From positions 1-49,962 of the forward strand of contig JACZJN010000219.1 of NCBI GenBank assembly GCA_014860565.1: a DNA stretch of 49,962 nt, written 5' to 3'. Origin of the DNA: Bacteroidota bacterium. GTDB lineage: Bacteria; Bacteroidota; Ignavibacteria; SZUA-365. The translations under genes and the position numbers were made by a program. The notes beneath the pieces are model-generated. The model was not told the DNA's origin and did no database searches. It was given only the letters and a program-made list of their open reading frames with translations. Positions within the stretch are counted from its first letter, which is position 1. The number at the start of each line of letters is the position of its first letter. Below, piece by piece: positions 17,401-26,594 of the stretch.

Positions 17401-19594
17401 CCGACGTGGACGTCGGCACATCCTCTTGCAACCCGGAATAGAGCGGATCAAACATCGAGGATGCCTGCACGAGCAGGGTGGACCCCAGGTTTGCGAGGAT
17501 GGTGTTGATTTTCGAGACGAAGTCCGGGAGCGTGTGTTCATCAAACACCGGGAGGCCGATCATGATCAGGTCGGCCTCGCTGGATTCAGCCTGAACCACG
17601 TCAGTGAAGGGGAGTTTCTCGATCGAGTTGTTAATGACCTTGACGGTAGCCACAATACGCTGTTCGTCGAGCACCTGCCGGATATTCTTATGCACGCGAT
17701 GCACCATCTCTCTGTCATCCACCAGTGTCAGGATGCGTGCTTCAGCGTGTTGCCACTCTGCCGACATGGTGAGGAATTTCAGTATCGTCAGCTCGAGAGT
17801 CGTATTGTTGTTGCCGCCCCTCCACCAGATATCGATTCGTGCCTGTTCCCCGAAGCCGCGTTCGGCGTCGTAGTCAAGTAATAGAATATTGTAATCCAGC
17901 TCCGAAAGGTGACGAACCAGCTTCGTGAAGCGGAGGGGGTCGCGTGTGTTGCGCGCCCAGCCCATGAGCACGGTGTTCGGTTCAACGCCCGAGAAGCCAA
18001 ACACCTGGGAGATGACCTCCATCCCATCGTAGATGTCCCTGCATTCGAGCTGCCGACTGAATATGCCCTCCGCGGTTTCCGTGTTGTCGTGCAGCACCTG
18101 TTCGGATTTCTGAAATAGCACTCCCGCATCCGGCTGTTCTATCAGATCGAAATTGGACATGATGCCCCTGCGATCCACGATCCATTTCCCGAGCTCGATC
18201 AGGTGCGGCCGCTTGCTGACCCCGCCGCTGAACAGAATAATATTAGGACGCCAGTTGCGCGCGTGTCGAACACTCCGGTCGAGTCGGTGGAGGCCGGAGC
18301 GGATAACCGACGACCACACCCCTTCCCAGGTATCGCCGGACTCCAGTGTCAGTTCCTGCCGCTGCAAATAGATGTACAGGGCTCCGAGGATGAGGGTCGA
18401 TCCCACGAAGGAGATGAGGTCAAGCTCGATCATTACAATGAAGCTGGCCGTGGCACCCACCACACTCACCCATGTAGGGATGCGGAACGAAGGACGGAAG
18501 TCCGGACTGGCCCAGTTTTCCACCGCGCAGCTCAGATTGATGAAGCCGTATGTGGTGATGAAAAATATTGAGACGATGCCGGCAATCACATTCAGTTCGC
18601 CGATGAGGATACCTGCTTCCGCAATGATAAATGTGAGTAACAGAGCTGAGCGGGGTTCGTTGGACGGGCCATGTCCCGTCCTGAACACCTGCGGCGTGAT
18701 GCGGTCGAGGGACATGGCCTGCAGGATGCGCGGCGCTCCCAGCAGACTTCCCATGGCGGAGGAGAGTGTGGCCCCCCAGATACCAGCCACCAGGAATGAA
18801 GGGACGAGCGCGATTTCCATCAACACGTTGGGATTGCTGACCAGCTCCTGGGCGTTCACACGGAAGGAAATGAATACCGCTATCCCGACGTACACAATAA
18901 ATCCCACGCCGATGGCCGCCATGGTGCCGATCGGAATCGATTTCTTGGGATCCTTCAGGTCGCCTGACATCTGTACACCAGCCGTGAATCCGGTCACTGC
19001 CGGAAAGAAGATGCCGAACAGCACCATGAGGGATTCGCCTTGAGGCCAGGGAGTGAGCAGCGGCGCGGGAGGTGCCAGGTGTGTTTTGCCGAAAAATATC
19101 GCGATCAGAGATAATACGATAGCGCCAAGGATAAGGTATTGCGTCCTGATGGCAAGAGAGGTGCTGATGAGCACAACGGAGGACACAGCCACAAGTGCAA
19201 GTGTACCGTACAGCCGTATGTTATAGATAGTCGATGCAATACCCAGCACAGGGAGAAAGCTCTCGATGAATCCGATTATATAGAGGCTGACACTGAAGGA
19301 GAGTCCTACAAACAGGGCCAGGCCCAGTGTCCCGCCTATGGGAAGGCCAAGACTGCGTGAGATGATGTAGAACAGACCGCCGGCTTTCACGCGCTTGTCT
19401 GTCGCGATGGAGGCGACGCTGAGTCCTGTTGTGATGGAGATGATGTGGGCGACGAGAATAATACCTATCGTGGTCCACAGTCCTGCCTGACCGACGATCC
19501 AGGGCAGGCGCAAGTACATGATGACGCCGAGGATGGTTAGAACCGATGGGGTAAAGACTCCTCCAAAAGTTCCAAATGTTCTGCTTTTCGCCAT
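14438..19594 (-). CDS. SLC12-like cation-chloride cotransporter fused to an AAA+-like ATPase
   Basis: A 1718-residue protein, much longer than bacterial cation-chloride cotransporters. Residues 1-412 are the SLC12/APC permease with family hallmarks: GVIMYLRLPWIVGQAGL (23-39), GGLFYIISRSLG (72-83) and FFPAVTGFTAGVQMSGDLKD (196-215). Residues about 445-710 match the soluble tail of SLC12 proteins (starting NWRPNIILF). Residues 730-1395 form a long, mostly helical region that I do not recognise. Residues 1396-1600 are a P-loop ATPase with Walker A G1427-E-P-D-A-G-K1433-T and Walker B-like VVVLHDLE (D1497). A winged-helix-like tail (1640-1718) follows. The start has an AAGGA site eight bases upstream, and the MscS gene follows with a 4-base overlap. 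I infer an ATP-controlled ion transporter; the ATPase might instead be a signal or stress sensor. The frame is unbroken, so the fusion looks real. Confidence 0.85.
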   Translation of the reverse strand: MAKSRTFGTFGGVFTPSVLTILGVIMYLRLPWIVGQAGLWTTIGIILVAHIISITTGLSVASIATDKRVKAGGLFYIISRSLGLPIGGTLGLALFVGLSFSVSLYIIGFIESFLPVLGIASTIYNIRLYGTLALVAVSSVVLISTSLAIRTQYLILGAIVLSLIAIFFGKTHLAPPAPLLTPWPQGESLMVLFGIFFPAVTGFTAGVQMSGDLKDPKKSIPIGTMAAIGVGFIVYVGIAVFISFRVNAQELVSNPNVLMEIALVPSFLVAGIWGATLSSAMGSLLGAPRILQAMSLDRITPQVFRTGHGPSNEPRSALLLTFIIAEAGILIGELNVIAGIVSIFFITTYGFINLSCAVENWASPDFRPSFRIPTWVSVVGATASFIVMIELDLISFVGSTLILGALYIYLQRQELTLESGDTWEGVWSSVIRSGLHRLDRSVRHARNWRPNIILFSGGVSKRPHLIELGKWIVDRRGIMSNFDLIEQPDAGVLFQKSEQVLHDNTETAEGIFSRQLECRDIYDGMEVISQVFGFSGVEPNTVLMGWARNTRDPLRFTKLVRHLSELDYNILLLDYDAERGFGEQARIDIWWRGGNNNTTLELTILKFLTMSAEWQHAEARILTLVDDREMVHRVHKNIRQVLDEQRIVATVKVINNSIEKLPFTDVVQAESSEADLIMIGLPVFDEHTLPDFVSKINTILANLGSTLLVQASSMFDPLYSGLQEDVPTSTSEVETVIEEQLPDLVLSATSEENVHERLAHELTRITGETEGVLGDYAVSSMERISGINQGFISELHDLVDRGFSVLHRRLPGDSDPAYQTLFSRVQADILDSFQRQFATFEQEQVPAQKTEFELGLEQLLSQLDTLEASIPETITVFHDVSVLKPERRDDARILWFKWRKRINWHLRKTLPTIRLQLRRRLSYDMQVRLRHLVFVHAEAFGIHSYQLISELQKWLNEVRDRLAVLGNELESGTITESLIREEQGRLESRLNDITRMQRDRVQGNSVRLLAGNRKMMKDLYDDALYLDINRIIRKECKTPKSALELKSTILGMPVSWQHNITLMLHYASMEIHLMVFLSRAHESTKKLMAQVRDDINRLVLSPLDELDAKLQSLDDSLDGDLANSFQHVLRQQDGMDPQAIIRSTDTLIQEALEELPEIVVIIDEDSFRNIDTIQYQGMGTTSINLRRLVNYIIEQELVDPLRSKLLELHKQSTIARNATIEVLRLVQFSRESADPSEVLGDEDLRHSFSDTVRSGIRRLSKERLRAEQIMNDLRNAVQVYMRGAATKLNPYLISRAADSVSHGIRSNTSNRLIEAIMKESRNIMTFVNNSIVNLLYRRSEGVLLARRLRGASVLETASADALLTFTDRVSPRAEVLRGLPFYYRQIFTGKQPIGSDLLVGQNVEMEKADSVIRLFRQGYRGGLLVLGEPDAGKTTLCRSIVRGHFDELNTFHLFPPEVGCIDRDRFRMLLADALRSQGDFDQLFLTIPSGSVVVLHDLELWWERSQGGLAVIDEIVRLIDKYSDRCMFIVNASTHSFRFINRLRAIDKTFMGIIMCEPFDAKELQEAILLRHRTTGLTFTLNGHAEEHFSGYQQAKLFTRYFDYSAGNIGNALNAWISNIQSVESESLVIRAPRRSSTAILGQLENEWQIWLLQFVLHKMLTTERLARLFHRDITHVEARTNELKRAGLIVKTPSGAQRINPFVRPFIIQQLVEAKML

Positions 19595-20204
19595 GGAATA
19601 TCCTTCTGCTCACCCGTTATGATTTACCACCGTACCGCTCCCTTCATCATGGGCTGGGATATCGGTGCGTTACCCCACCCTGGGCTGAACACACGGACCG
19701 CGAACAATATCCGATCCATGCGAAGAGACCTGATCGCACCTCCGGGATGCTCATGTGCTCATGTGCGCATCGGTGCAGCGATCGACTGGCTGCCGTGTGC
19801 AGGAAGGAGTCAGGCCAGGCAGCTGATGCTTGTTCGCTGCTGGACTTCGTAAAAACGATAAGATACGTTTGTCCTCAACCTACGTGATGGCTTCATAATT
19901 GTCAAATAAGGGATACGCCGGTTCTGTTGCATGAAAGCGGAGCGGTTCCAAGGAGGACGGCAAACGCACGAATGGCGCTCCAATGTGCTTATGCTGGTAC
20001 CGTCGTTCTGCGTAGGATTACTCGGTCATCCCGGATATATTAAAAGAATAGGTCACCTTACCATCCGGCTCCACCTTCCGCAGAGAGGATCAGGCACAAC
20101 CACGTTCGTATCTGGTTGTGATGGTCATCCCGGCGCTTTCCACGCTTCGTTCCGTAATCAGGCGGCAATGAGAAGAGGGCCGTGCCACTCCGGAGAAGAA
20201 CGTC
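19595..20204. other. 610-base divergent intergenic region
   Basis: It separates the minus-strand SLC12-ATPase gene from the plus-strand glycosyltransferase gene and must hold both promoters. I see no gene: the short open frames have no ribosome-binding site or protein-like composition. An AT-rich patch around 20036-20052 (TATATTAAAAGAATA) may belong to the glycosyltransferase promoter, but no matching -35 box is evident. Confidence 0.4.
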
Positions 20205-22493
20205 ATGAACATGAACCAAAGCCCAGTCGCCTCCACTCTCGACCGTCTGGCCTTCATCGGCAACTACCTGCCGCGTCTCTGCGGTATCGCGACGTTTACC
20301 ACGGATCTCTGTGAAGCCGTCGCTTCCATTTATTCCGCGACAACGTGCATCGCCCTGCCGGTCAACGATATCGAAGCGGGCTACCCGTATCCCGCCCGCG
20401 TGCGCTTTGAACTTGCGGAAAAGAATATTGAATCGTATCGCCGCGCCGCGGATTTTCTGAATATCAACAATGTCGACCTCGTATCACTGCAGCACGAATA
20501 TGGCATTTTCGGCGGACGTGCCGGAAGCCATATCCTGACGCTTCTGCGCGAACTCCGGATGCCCGTCGTCACAACGCTGCACACCATTCTGCGCGATCCC
20601 GACACCGACCAGAAACGGGTACTGCAGGAAATCGCGGCTCTCTCCGACCGGCTCGTTGTCATGAGCACGCGTGGCGCTGAATTCCTTCGCGATATCTATG
20701 GAGTCTCGCCGAAGAAAATTGATTTGATTCCGCACGGCATTCCGGACGTCCCCTTCGTGGACCCGAGTTTCAACAAGGATCTGTTCGGCGTCGAAGGGAA
20801 AATTGTCCTGCTGAGTTTTGGGTTGCTGTCGGCCAGTAAAGGCATAGAGAATGTCATCTCTGCTCTTCCTGCTATTCTGGCTCGACATCCGAATGTGGTG
20901 TATATCGTCCTCGGCGCCACGCACCCGCATGTCGTGAAAAATGAAGGTGAAACGTACCGGATATCCCTCCAATGGCTTGCACAGGAGAAAGGGGTGGATG
21001 GGCAGGTGATTTTCTACAACCGTTTTGTCAGCCTGGAAGAACTCATCGAATTCATCGGTGTGGCGGACATTTACATCACGCCCTATCTCAACGAAGCGCA
21101 AATCACCTCGGGCACGCTTGCCTATACACTCGGAGCAGGGAAGGCGGTGGTTTCAACGCCCTACTGGTATGCGGAAGAGATGCTCGCCGAGGGACGTGGC
21201 GTGCTGGTGCCGTTTCAGGATCCGGCAGCGCTGGCTGAGCAGGTGAATCTCCTCCTTGATCAAGAGTCCCAGCGGCATGCGATGCGCAAGAAGGCGTATA
21301 TTTTCGGGCGAGAGATGATCTGGCCTCGGGTGGCGGGGCGTTATATGGAGAGTTTTCTCAATGCGCGGGCCGAACACCGGCATTTTGCCCATGCAGAGTT
21401 TGCGGTGAAGCCCCTGGACAAGCGCCCGGGAGAACTGCCGCCTCTTAAGCTGGACCACCTCAATACCATGACAGACGAAACCGGCATGCTGCAGCATGCC
21501 ATCTTCACCGTGCCCAACTATAACGAGGGTTATTGCATCGACGACAATGCCCGCGCGCTCATGGTAAGCGCTCTCCTCGAAGCCCTTGGAAACGAGCGCG
21601 CGCCTGAACTGGGTTCACGGTATCTCGCCTTTATCTGGTATGCCTTCAATACTGAAACCGGACGCTTCCGCAACTTCATGGATTACCAGCGCCGCTGGCT
21701 GGAAGCGAGTGGTTCCGACGACAGCCACGGCCGCACGCTCTGGGCGCTGGGCACGGTGTTGGGCAGCACCAACACATCGGCCATGCACAGTATGGCGGGG
21801 TGGGTATTCGAGCAGGCGCTGCCTGCCATTCTGGATACTACCAGCCCCCGCGCGTGGGCATTCGCCATCATGGGTATTCAGGAATACCTGCAGCGATTTG
21901 GTGGTGATCGCCGGGCCAGCCAGGTCCGCGAGGAATTATCGAAGCGCTTGCTGACGCTGTATCAGAACCAGCGTTCTGAAGAATGGCGTTGGTACGAGAA
22001 CCGCCTGACGTACTGCAATGCCGCGCTGCCGCATGCCCTGCTGCTTTGTGGAGAGGCGATGTCGAATGCCGCGATGACGGAAGCCGGATTGGAGTCCCTC
22101 ACCTGGTTGACTGAGCTGCAGCGTTCGGACGCAGGACATTTCGTTCCCATCGGATCCAATGGCTTCTATACGAAAGGGGGGAAACGGGCACGGTTTGATC
22201 AGCAGCCGGTGGAGGCGCAGGCCATGGTCTCCGCATGCCTCGAAGCATACCGGATCACGACCCAAAAGCAATGGCGCAAGGAAGCCCATCGTGCCTTTGA
22301 TTGGTTCCTGGGACGTAACGACCTGAATATGCCAATTTACGATCCGACCACAGGCGGCTGCCGCGACGGCCTGCACCCCGACCGTCCCAATGAAAATCAG
22401 GGCGCGGAGTCGACACTGGCGTTTCTCCAGGCCTTGCTGGAGTTGCGACTGGCCGAGATCACACCTCTCTCAATGGAAGATGCACAACAATGA
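20205..22493 (+). CDS. GT4 glycosyltransferase with C-terminal helical (toroid-like) domain
   Basis: A 762-residue protein. Residues about 15-385 are a GT-B fold, family 4 glycosyltransferase: the N-terminal GNYLPRLCGIATFTTDL, the linker VDLIPHGIPDVPF, and the donor-site region TPYLNEAQITSGTLAYTLGA around residues 290-309. Residues 410-755 are helical with repeated tryptophan- and glycine-rich turns (NYNEGYCIDDNARALM, then SHGRTLWALG), which suggests an alpha/alpha toroid as in glycoside hydrolases. The stop overlaps the GH130 start (ATGA). Together they look like a unit that builds or recycles a mannose-type glycoside, but the donor sugar cannot be read. The ATG at 20205 has GGAGAAG upstream at a rather long spacing; an ATG six bases later is possible. 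Confidence 0.85.
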   Translation: MNMNQSPVASTLDRLAFIGNYLPRLCGIATFTTDLCEAVASIYSATTCIALPVNDIEAGYPYPARVRFELAEKNIESYRRAADFLNINNVDLVSLQHEYGIFGGRAGSHILTLLRELRMPVVTTLHTILRDPDTDQKRVLQEIAALSDRLVVMSTRGAEFLRDIYGVSPKKIDLIPHGIPDVPFVDPSFNKDLFGVEGKIVLLSFGLLSASKGIENVISALPAILARHPNVVYIVLGATHPHVVKNEGETYRISLQWLAQEKGVDGQVIFYNRFVSLEELIEFIGVADIYITPYLNEAQITSGTLAYTLGAGKAVVSTPYWYAEEMLAEGRGVLVPFQDPAALAEQVNLLLDQESQRHAMRKKAYIFGREMIWPRVAGRYMESFLNARAEHRHFAHAEFAVKPLDKRPGELPPLKLDHLNTMTDETGMLQHAIFTVPNYNEGYCIDDNARALMVSALLEALGNERAPELGSRYLAFIWYAFNTETGRFRNFMDYQRRWLEASGSDDSHGRTLWALGTVLGSTNTSAMHSMAGWVFEQALPAILDTTSPRAWAFAIMGIQEYLQRFGGDRRASQVREELSKRLLTLYQNQRSEEWRWYENRLTYCNAALPHALLLCGEAMSNAAMTEAGLESLTWLTELQRSDAGHFVPIGSNGFYTKGGKRARFDQQPVEAQAMVSACLEAYRITTQKQWRKEAHRAFDWFLGRNDLNMPIYDPTTGGCRDGLHPDRPNENQGAESTLAFLQALLELRLAEITPLSMEDAQQ

Positions 22494-23434
22494 ATAATCA
22501 ACATCCGCAGCTATTTCTCCGACATCGACACAATCCCATCCTCACCAGCGCCGATTGGCCCTATCCGGTCCATAGCGTTTTTAATCCCGGTGCGACATTA
22601 CTACGCGACGGCACAACGCTCCTGTTATGCCGTGTCGAAGATCGCCGCGGACATTCCCATCTGACGGTGGCTCGATCCGCCAATGGAGTGGATGGTTGGA
22701 AAATCGATCCTCAACCCACGCTCCCCGCCGATCCTGAAAACTTTCCTGAAGAGCTCTGGGGAATCGAAGACCCCCGCATCACATATGTGCCCGAACTGAA
22801 AAAATATGCGGTCGTGTATACCGCATTCTCCAGCAGCGGTCCTGGTGTGGCGTTGGCGTTGACGGAGGATTTCCACGTCTTCGAACGCCTGGGAATGATC
22901 ATGCCCCCGGAGGATAAAGACGCGGCCTTATTCCCCCACAGGATTGGTGGTCATTGGGCGATGATCCATCGTCCAGTCAGCGCGACCGGTGCACATATGT
23001 GGATGTCGTATTCCCCCGACCTGCGGCACTGGGGAAGCCACAAGCTGATGCTGGCGGCCAGAAGGGGAGGTTGGTGGGATGCCAATAAAATCGGTCTGAC
23101 GGCACCGCCCATCGAAACTCCCGACGGTTGGCTGGTGATCTATCACGGCGTGCGGCAAACGGCCAGCGGTGCGATCTATCGACTCGGTCTTGCGCTGTTC
23201 GATCTCCAGACACCGGAGCTTTGCCTGCAGCGCAGCGACGAGTGGGTGTTCGGCCCGGAGGAACCCTATGAACAATTTGGCGATGTGGAAAACGTCGTCT
23301 TTCCATGCGGCTACACAATCGCTCCCGACGGCGATACAATAAACCTGTATTATGGTGCCGCGGATATGAGCATTGCCCTTGCCACCGGCAGTATCAAGGC
23401 TGTTCTCGAGTGGATGAAGGAGCATCAAGAGTAG
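22490..23434 (+). CDS. GH130 family glycosidase/phosphorylase
   Basis: A 314-residue enzyme of glycoside hydrolase family 130, five-bladed propeller proteins that phosphorolyse or hydrolyse beta-mannosides. Visible signatures are FNPGATLLRDGTTLLLCRVE (about residues 26-45), the catalytic-acid segment GIEDPRITY, KDAALFPHRIGG, WLVIYHGVR and a C-terminal ENVVFPCGYTI. It follows the glycosyltransferase with a 4-base overlap, so both probably act on the same glycan. The subfamily, and whether phosphate is used, cannot be decided from sequence alone. Confidence 0.9.
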   Translation: MNNQHPQLFLRHRHNPILTSADWPYPVHSVFNPGATLLRDGTTLLLCRVEDRRGHSHLTVARSANGVDGWKIDPQPTLPADPENFPEELWGIEDPRITYVPELKKYAVVYTAFSSSGPGVALALTEDFHVFERLGMIMPPEDKDAALFPHRIGGHWAMIHRPVSATGAHMWMSYSPDLRHWGSHKLMLAARRGGWWDANKIGLTAPPIETPDGWLVIYHGVRQTASGAIYRLGLALFDLQTPELCLQRSDEWVFGPEEPYEQFGDVENVVFPCGYTIAPDGDTINLYYGAADMSIALATGSIKAVLEWMKEHQE

Positions 23435-23549
23435 AACATGACGTGTGAATTCATTACGTACACAGCAGAGAACAGTGTTTCCAGCTTATCCAGCCATTGA
23501 AGACGGATCTCATGTTGATAGGGGAATCGAGGCACTTGTTGCGCTAACA

Positions 23550-23590
23550 GATAATGAAGTTCAGAAGAAAGCCCCCGAATGGGGGCTTTC
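23550..23590. terminator. Bidirectional terminator hairpin with partial copy of the conserved element
   Basis: GAAAGCCCCC (23567-23576) pairs with GGGGGCTTTC (23581-23590) around a GAAT loop, between convergent genes. The sequence next to it (ATGAAGTTCAGAA) resembles part of the 30-base element at 115 and 7569, again in the same orientation to the hairpin. A second small hairpin (CCCGGCG/CGCCGGG) lies at 23635-23651. Confidence 0.7.
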
Positions 23591-23659
23591 GTGCATTGGA
23601 GGAAATACGGATGGCGAATATCTGCGAAGTGATCCCCGGCGCATCGCCGGGAAGTGTGG

Positions 23660-24367
23660 CTATTTCTTCAGGATTGTCGCGAAGATCGTTTCCTTCGCCA
23701 GCGGCTTCGTACAGAAGAACCAGTCATGACAGGTCATCTCATCCTTGCTGTCCATGCGCTCCTTCGCGACGCCACAGGAGCCCGCGGTCGGGACGATGAC
23801 ATCGTCTCCCGGACGCCAGTCCGCCGGGGTCGCGACTGAGAACGCATCGGCGGTCTGAAGCGCGAGCACAACGCGGTGCAGTTCGTCGAAGTTGCGACCG
23901 AGACTGAGCGGGTAGTAGATGATGGTGCGGATGACGCCCTTGGGATCAATGACGAAGACAGCGCGGACTGCCTTGGTGCTGCTTTCGCCCGGCATCATCA
24001 TTCCATATTTTTTCGCGACCTCCATCGTGATGTCTTCGATCAGCGGGAATGTCACTTCCACATCCTTCATCCCCTTGTATTCGATTTTTTCCTTGATGGT
24101 CCGCAGCCATGCGATATGACTATAGAGACCGTCGACGGAAAGTCCGACCAGTTTGCAGTTGACTTCGGCGAACTGCTTCTCCATAGTCGCGAAAGTCATG
24201 AATTCCGAGGTGCATACCGGAGTGAAATCCGCCGGATGGCTGAAGAGGATTACCCAGCTGCCGGCATAGTCCTGAGGAAAATTGATCTCGCCCTGTGTCG
24301 TCACGGCGGTGAATGACGGTGCCGCATCACCAATGCGAGGCATCGAGAATGTCGTTCCTGTTTCCAT
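23660..24367 (-). CDS. Peroxiredoxin (Prx6/archaeal-type)
   Basis: A 235-residue thiol peroxidase that reduces peroxides. The peroxidatic cysteine is C52 in HPADFTPVCTSE, in the 1-Cys Prx6-like subgroup. Three further cysteines near the C-terminus (C198, and C213 and C219 in TCHDWFFC) match the long-tailed archaeal-type enzymes, where a C-terminal cysteine resolves the sulfenic acid. The start at 24367 has an AAGGA site. The histidine-kinase gene ends 14 bases upstream on the same strand, so they may share a transcript. Confidence 0.93.
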   Translation of the reverse strand: METGTTFSMPRIGDAAPSFTAVTTQGEINFPQDYAGSWVILFSHPADFTPVCTSEFMTFATMEKQFAEVNCKLVGLSVDGLYSHIAWLRTIKEKIEYKGMKDVEVTFPLIEDITMEVAKKYGMMMPGESSTKAVRAVFVIDPKGVIRTIIYYPLSLGRNFDELHRVVLALQTADAFSVATPADWRPGDDVIVPTAGSCGVAKERMDSKDEMTCHDWFFCTKPLAKETIFATILKK

Positions 24368-24381
24368 GTGCGTGTTCCTTA

Positions 24382-26415
24382 TTACATATGAGGGATGAAT
24401 GAAAGAAGATCGGCAGATTTTCGGGGTAGAGTGATGACGAACTCTGCGCCCTCATCCTGCATCGGTCCGAGAGCGAGTCCGCCCCCGTGACCTTCGACGA
24501 TGATTTCGTAGCTGAGCGAAAGCCCGAGTCCGGTGCCTTTTCCGGTGGGCTTCGTCGTGAAGAAAGGTTCGAATATTCTTGATCTGTTCGCCTGCAGAAT
24601 TCCCGTTCCATTATCCCTGAAGTGGATTTCTATCGTATCTGCGTTCCCGACGGTCGAGACGTGCATCAGGGGGTGATACGCGGAACCGGTGTCACGGAGT
24701 CTTAGCTGCATGGATTCAAACGCATTGCGAAAAAGGTTGAGAAAGACGCGCGTCATTCCCCGGGGGTTCACGCGCACCGCAGCGATGCCGGGGTCGTAGA
24801 TCGATTCTACAGAGACGTCGAACGAAGGCGAATCCACGCGTATGCCATGAATGGCGAGTTCACGGGCACGATCGATCAGGGCATGGAGGTCGACATCCTC
24901 GAATTCGCCCGAACTTCCGCCTGCGTGCTCCAACAGATCGCAGACGATTCCGTCGGCCCGCCACCCATGCTCCCGGATCTTGATCACATTCGATTCGAGG
25001 GTATCCAGGTATTCTGCCTCCTCACTTCCAGCACCCCAGCGCTCGCGGAATCCCTGTACGAGCGCGACGGACAGATCGGCGAAGTTAGTAATGAAATTCA
25101 GCGGATTCTTGATTTCGTGTGCGATTCCCGTGGCGAGCCTCCCCAATGTTGCCATGGTTTCGGAATGCACAAGCCGATGCTGGGTATTCTGCAGTTCCTC
25201 CATGGCGGTTTGGAGCTGGTCGTTCATTTTCTTGCGCAAACGTGCCTGCCGGTATACCCAGAGGGCAATCACGATCGCGATCACGAGCCCGCCGATGATG
25301 AGGCTGCGCAGCAGTGTTTCCCGTTCGAGCCGCGCGTCCTGGAGCAGCCGCTCCTTTTCCAGTAGCGCGATACGCTGTTCACGCCGCTCCGCATCGAAGG
25401 TTGCGGACAATTCATTGATCTGACGGATTTTCTCCGCGTTCAAGAGACTGTCCCTCAATACGGAATAACGGGTCCTGTATTCGTACGCGTTCAGGTAGTC
25501 GCCGGCATCGGCGTAGCTTTTCCCGAGGAGGTCGTAGGATTCGAGCACCAGATCCGATGCCCTGAGCTGTATCGCGTTCTTCAGCGCCGTATGTTCGTGT
25601 GTCAGCGCGGCCTGCATGTCGCCCAGTTTACGGTGTGATTCTCCGATGTTCATCAGGAGGCTGGTGACGCCGCGAAGGTCTCCCATCTTTTCACGGACCG
25701 CAAGACTCTTCATGTACAAGGACAGCGCCATCCGATTTCTTCCCAGGCTGCTGTTGGCAACGCCCATCCCGTTGAGAGCTGCGGATACACCGGTCCCGTT
25801 ATTCGCGTTGCGGAAGATCTCTTCGGCTTCGGCAAACGCCCTCAGCGCTGCCTCATACTGTTTCGTTTCATTGTACAGATTGCCAAGATTGGACAGCGCA
25901 TGGGCGTATCCGATCATGTTGCCCTCTTTGCGGCACAGTTCCACGCTTTGACGCGTATAGGCCAGCGCTTTGTCGAGCTGCCCGATGCGGCGGTACACCA
26001 CGCCGAGATTGCGCAGTGCACGGGCGGCGCTGGATGTGTTCCCCAGACTGTCCGAAATCCTGAAGGCGCGATGGAAGGCGGCGAGAGCCTTGTCGTACTG
26101 CGCGGTGTTTGTGTACAGCGCGCCGACGGTGTTGCAGACTTCGGCGATTCCGCCGCTCCATCGCAGACGCTCCGCGAGCGCGAGAGCGTCACGCGCGGAC
26201 TTTTCCGCGGCGAGCGGATCGAGCAACGATTCCGCCTTCGCAAGCGAGTTGAGAAGCAGAACACGCGTCGTATCCTGCGGGGCAGCGCGCAAGGCCCGAC
26301 GCAGACTGTCCAGCTCGTCACCCGCCACGGCGAGCGCGGGCAAGACGGACAGCAGGGCGAAGCCGCTGGCCAAAGACCAAGCGACGACAACGCGCCAAGA
26401 TCGGGAAGCACGCAT
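24382..26415 (-). CDS. TPR sensor histidine kinase
   Basis: A 677-residue membrane sensor. A signal peptide or anchor (about 1-32) leads to an outside region of about six or seven tetratricopeptide repeats (residues 50-335), then a coiled-coil linker, a membrane helix (371-388), and a histidine kinase. The phospho-accepting histidine is H433 in GIAHEIKNPLNF. The ATP-binding domain has the N-box NLFRNAFESM (N564), the G1-box DNGTGI (601-606) and GKGTGLGLSLSYEI. No response regulator lies next to it, so its partner is elsewhere. The ATG at 26415 has a GGAG site; the frame is open further upstream without one. Confidence 0.9.
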   Translation of the reverse strand: MRASRSWRVVVAWSLASGFALLSVLPALAVAGDELDSLRRALRAAPQDTTRVLLLNSLAKAESLLDPLAAEKSARDALALAERLRWSGGIAEVCNTVGALYTNTAQYDKALAAFHRAFRISDSLGNTSSAARALRNLGVVYRRIGQLDKALAYTRQSVELCRKEGNMIGYAHALSNLGNLYNETKQYEAALRAFAEAEEIFRNANNGTGVSAALNGMGVANSSLGRNRMALSLYMKSLAVREKMGDLRGVTSLLMNIGESHRKLGDMQAALTHEHTALKNAIQLRASDLVLESYDLLGKSYADAGDYLNAYEYRTRYSVLRDSLLNAEKIRQINELSATFDAERREQRIALLEKERLLQDARLERETLLRSLIIGGLVIAIVIALWVYRQARLRKKMNDQLQTAMEELQNTQHRLVHSETMATLGRLATGIAHEIKNPLNFITNFADLSVALVQGFRERWGAGSEEAEYLDTLESNVIKIREHGWRADGIVCDLLEHAGGSSGEFEDVDLHALIDRARELAIHGIRVDSPSFDVSVESIYDPGIAAVRVNPRGMTRVFLNLFRNAFESMQLRLRDTGSAYHPLMHVSTVGNADTIEIHFRDNGTGILQANRSRIFEPFFTTKPTGKGTGLGLSLSYEIIVEGHGGGLALGPMQDEGAEFVITLPRKSADLLSFIPHM

Positions 26416-26544
26416 GCGCTCTCCGGATTCGTTGCGAACAGAGCACTCAGGGAAAACGGTATTGTAATTGGAAAATAAGGGAATTACTGATCGCATTCAA
26501 TGAATGACTCCCGTGGAGGGGAAAATAGCGGAACGCGAAATACA

Positions 26545-26577
26545 GGCCTTGCGGGAATGTGCAATTCCCGCAAGGCC
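26545..26577 (-). terminator. Terminator of the M43 protease gene
   Basis: A 14-base-pair stem (GGCCTTGCGGGAAT with its complement, 26545-26558 and 26564-26577) starts about 17 bases after the stop. The T-run on the minus strand is weak (TGTATTTC). Confidence 0.7.
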
Positions 26578-26594
26578 CACACAACAAGGTCGGA

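Noticed and set aside
19864-19871. TACGTTTG, a Bacteroidota-type -7 box (TAnnTTTG)
   Set aside because: No TTG lies at the expected distance upstream, and there is no nearby gene start.
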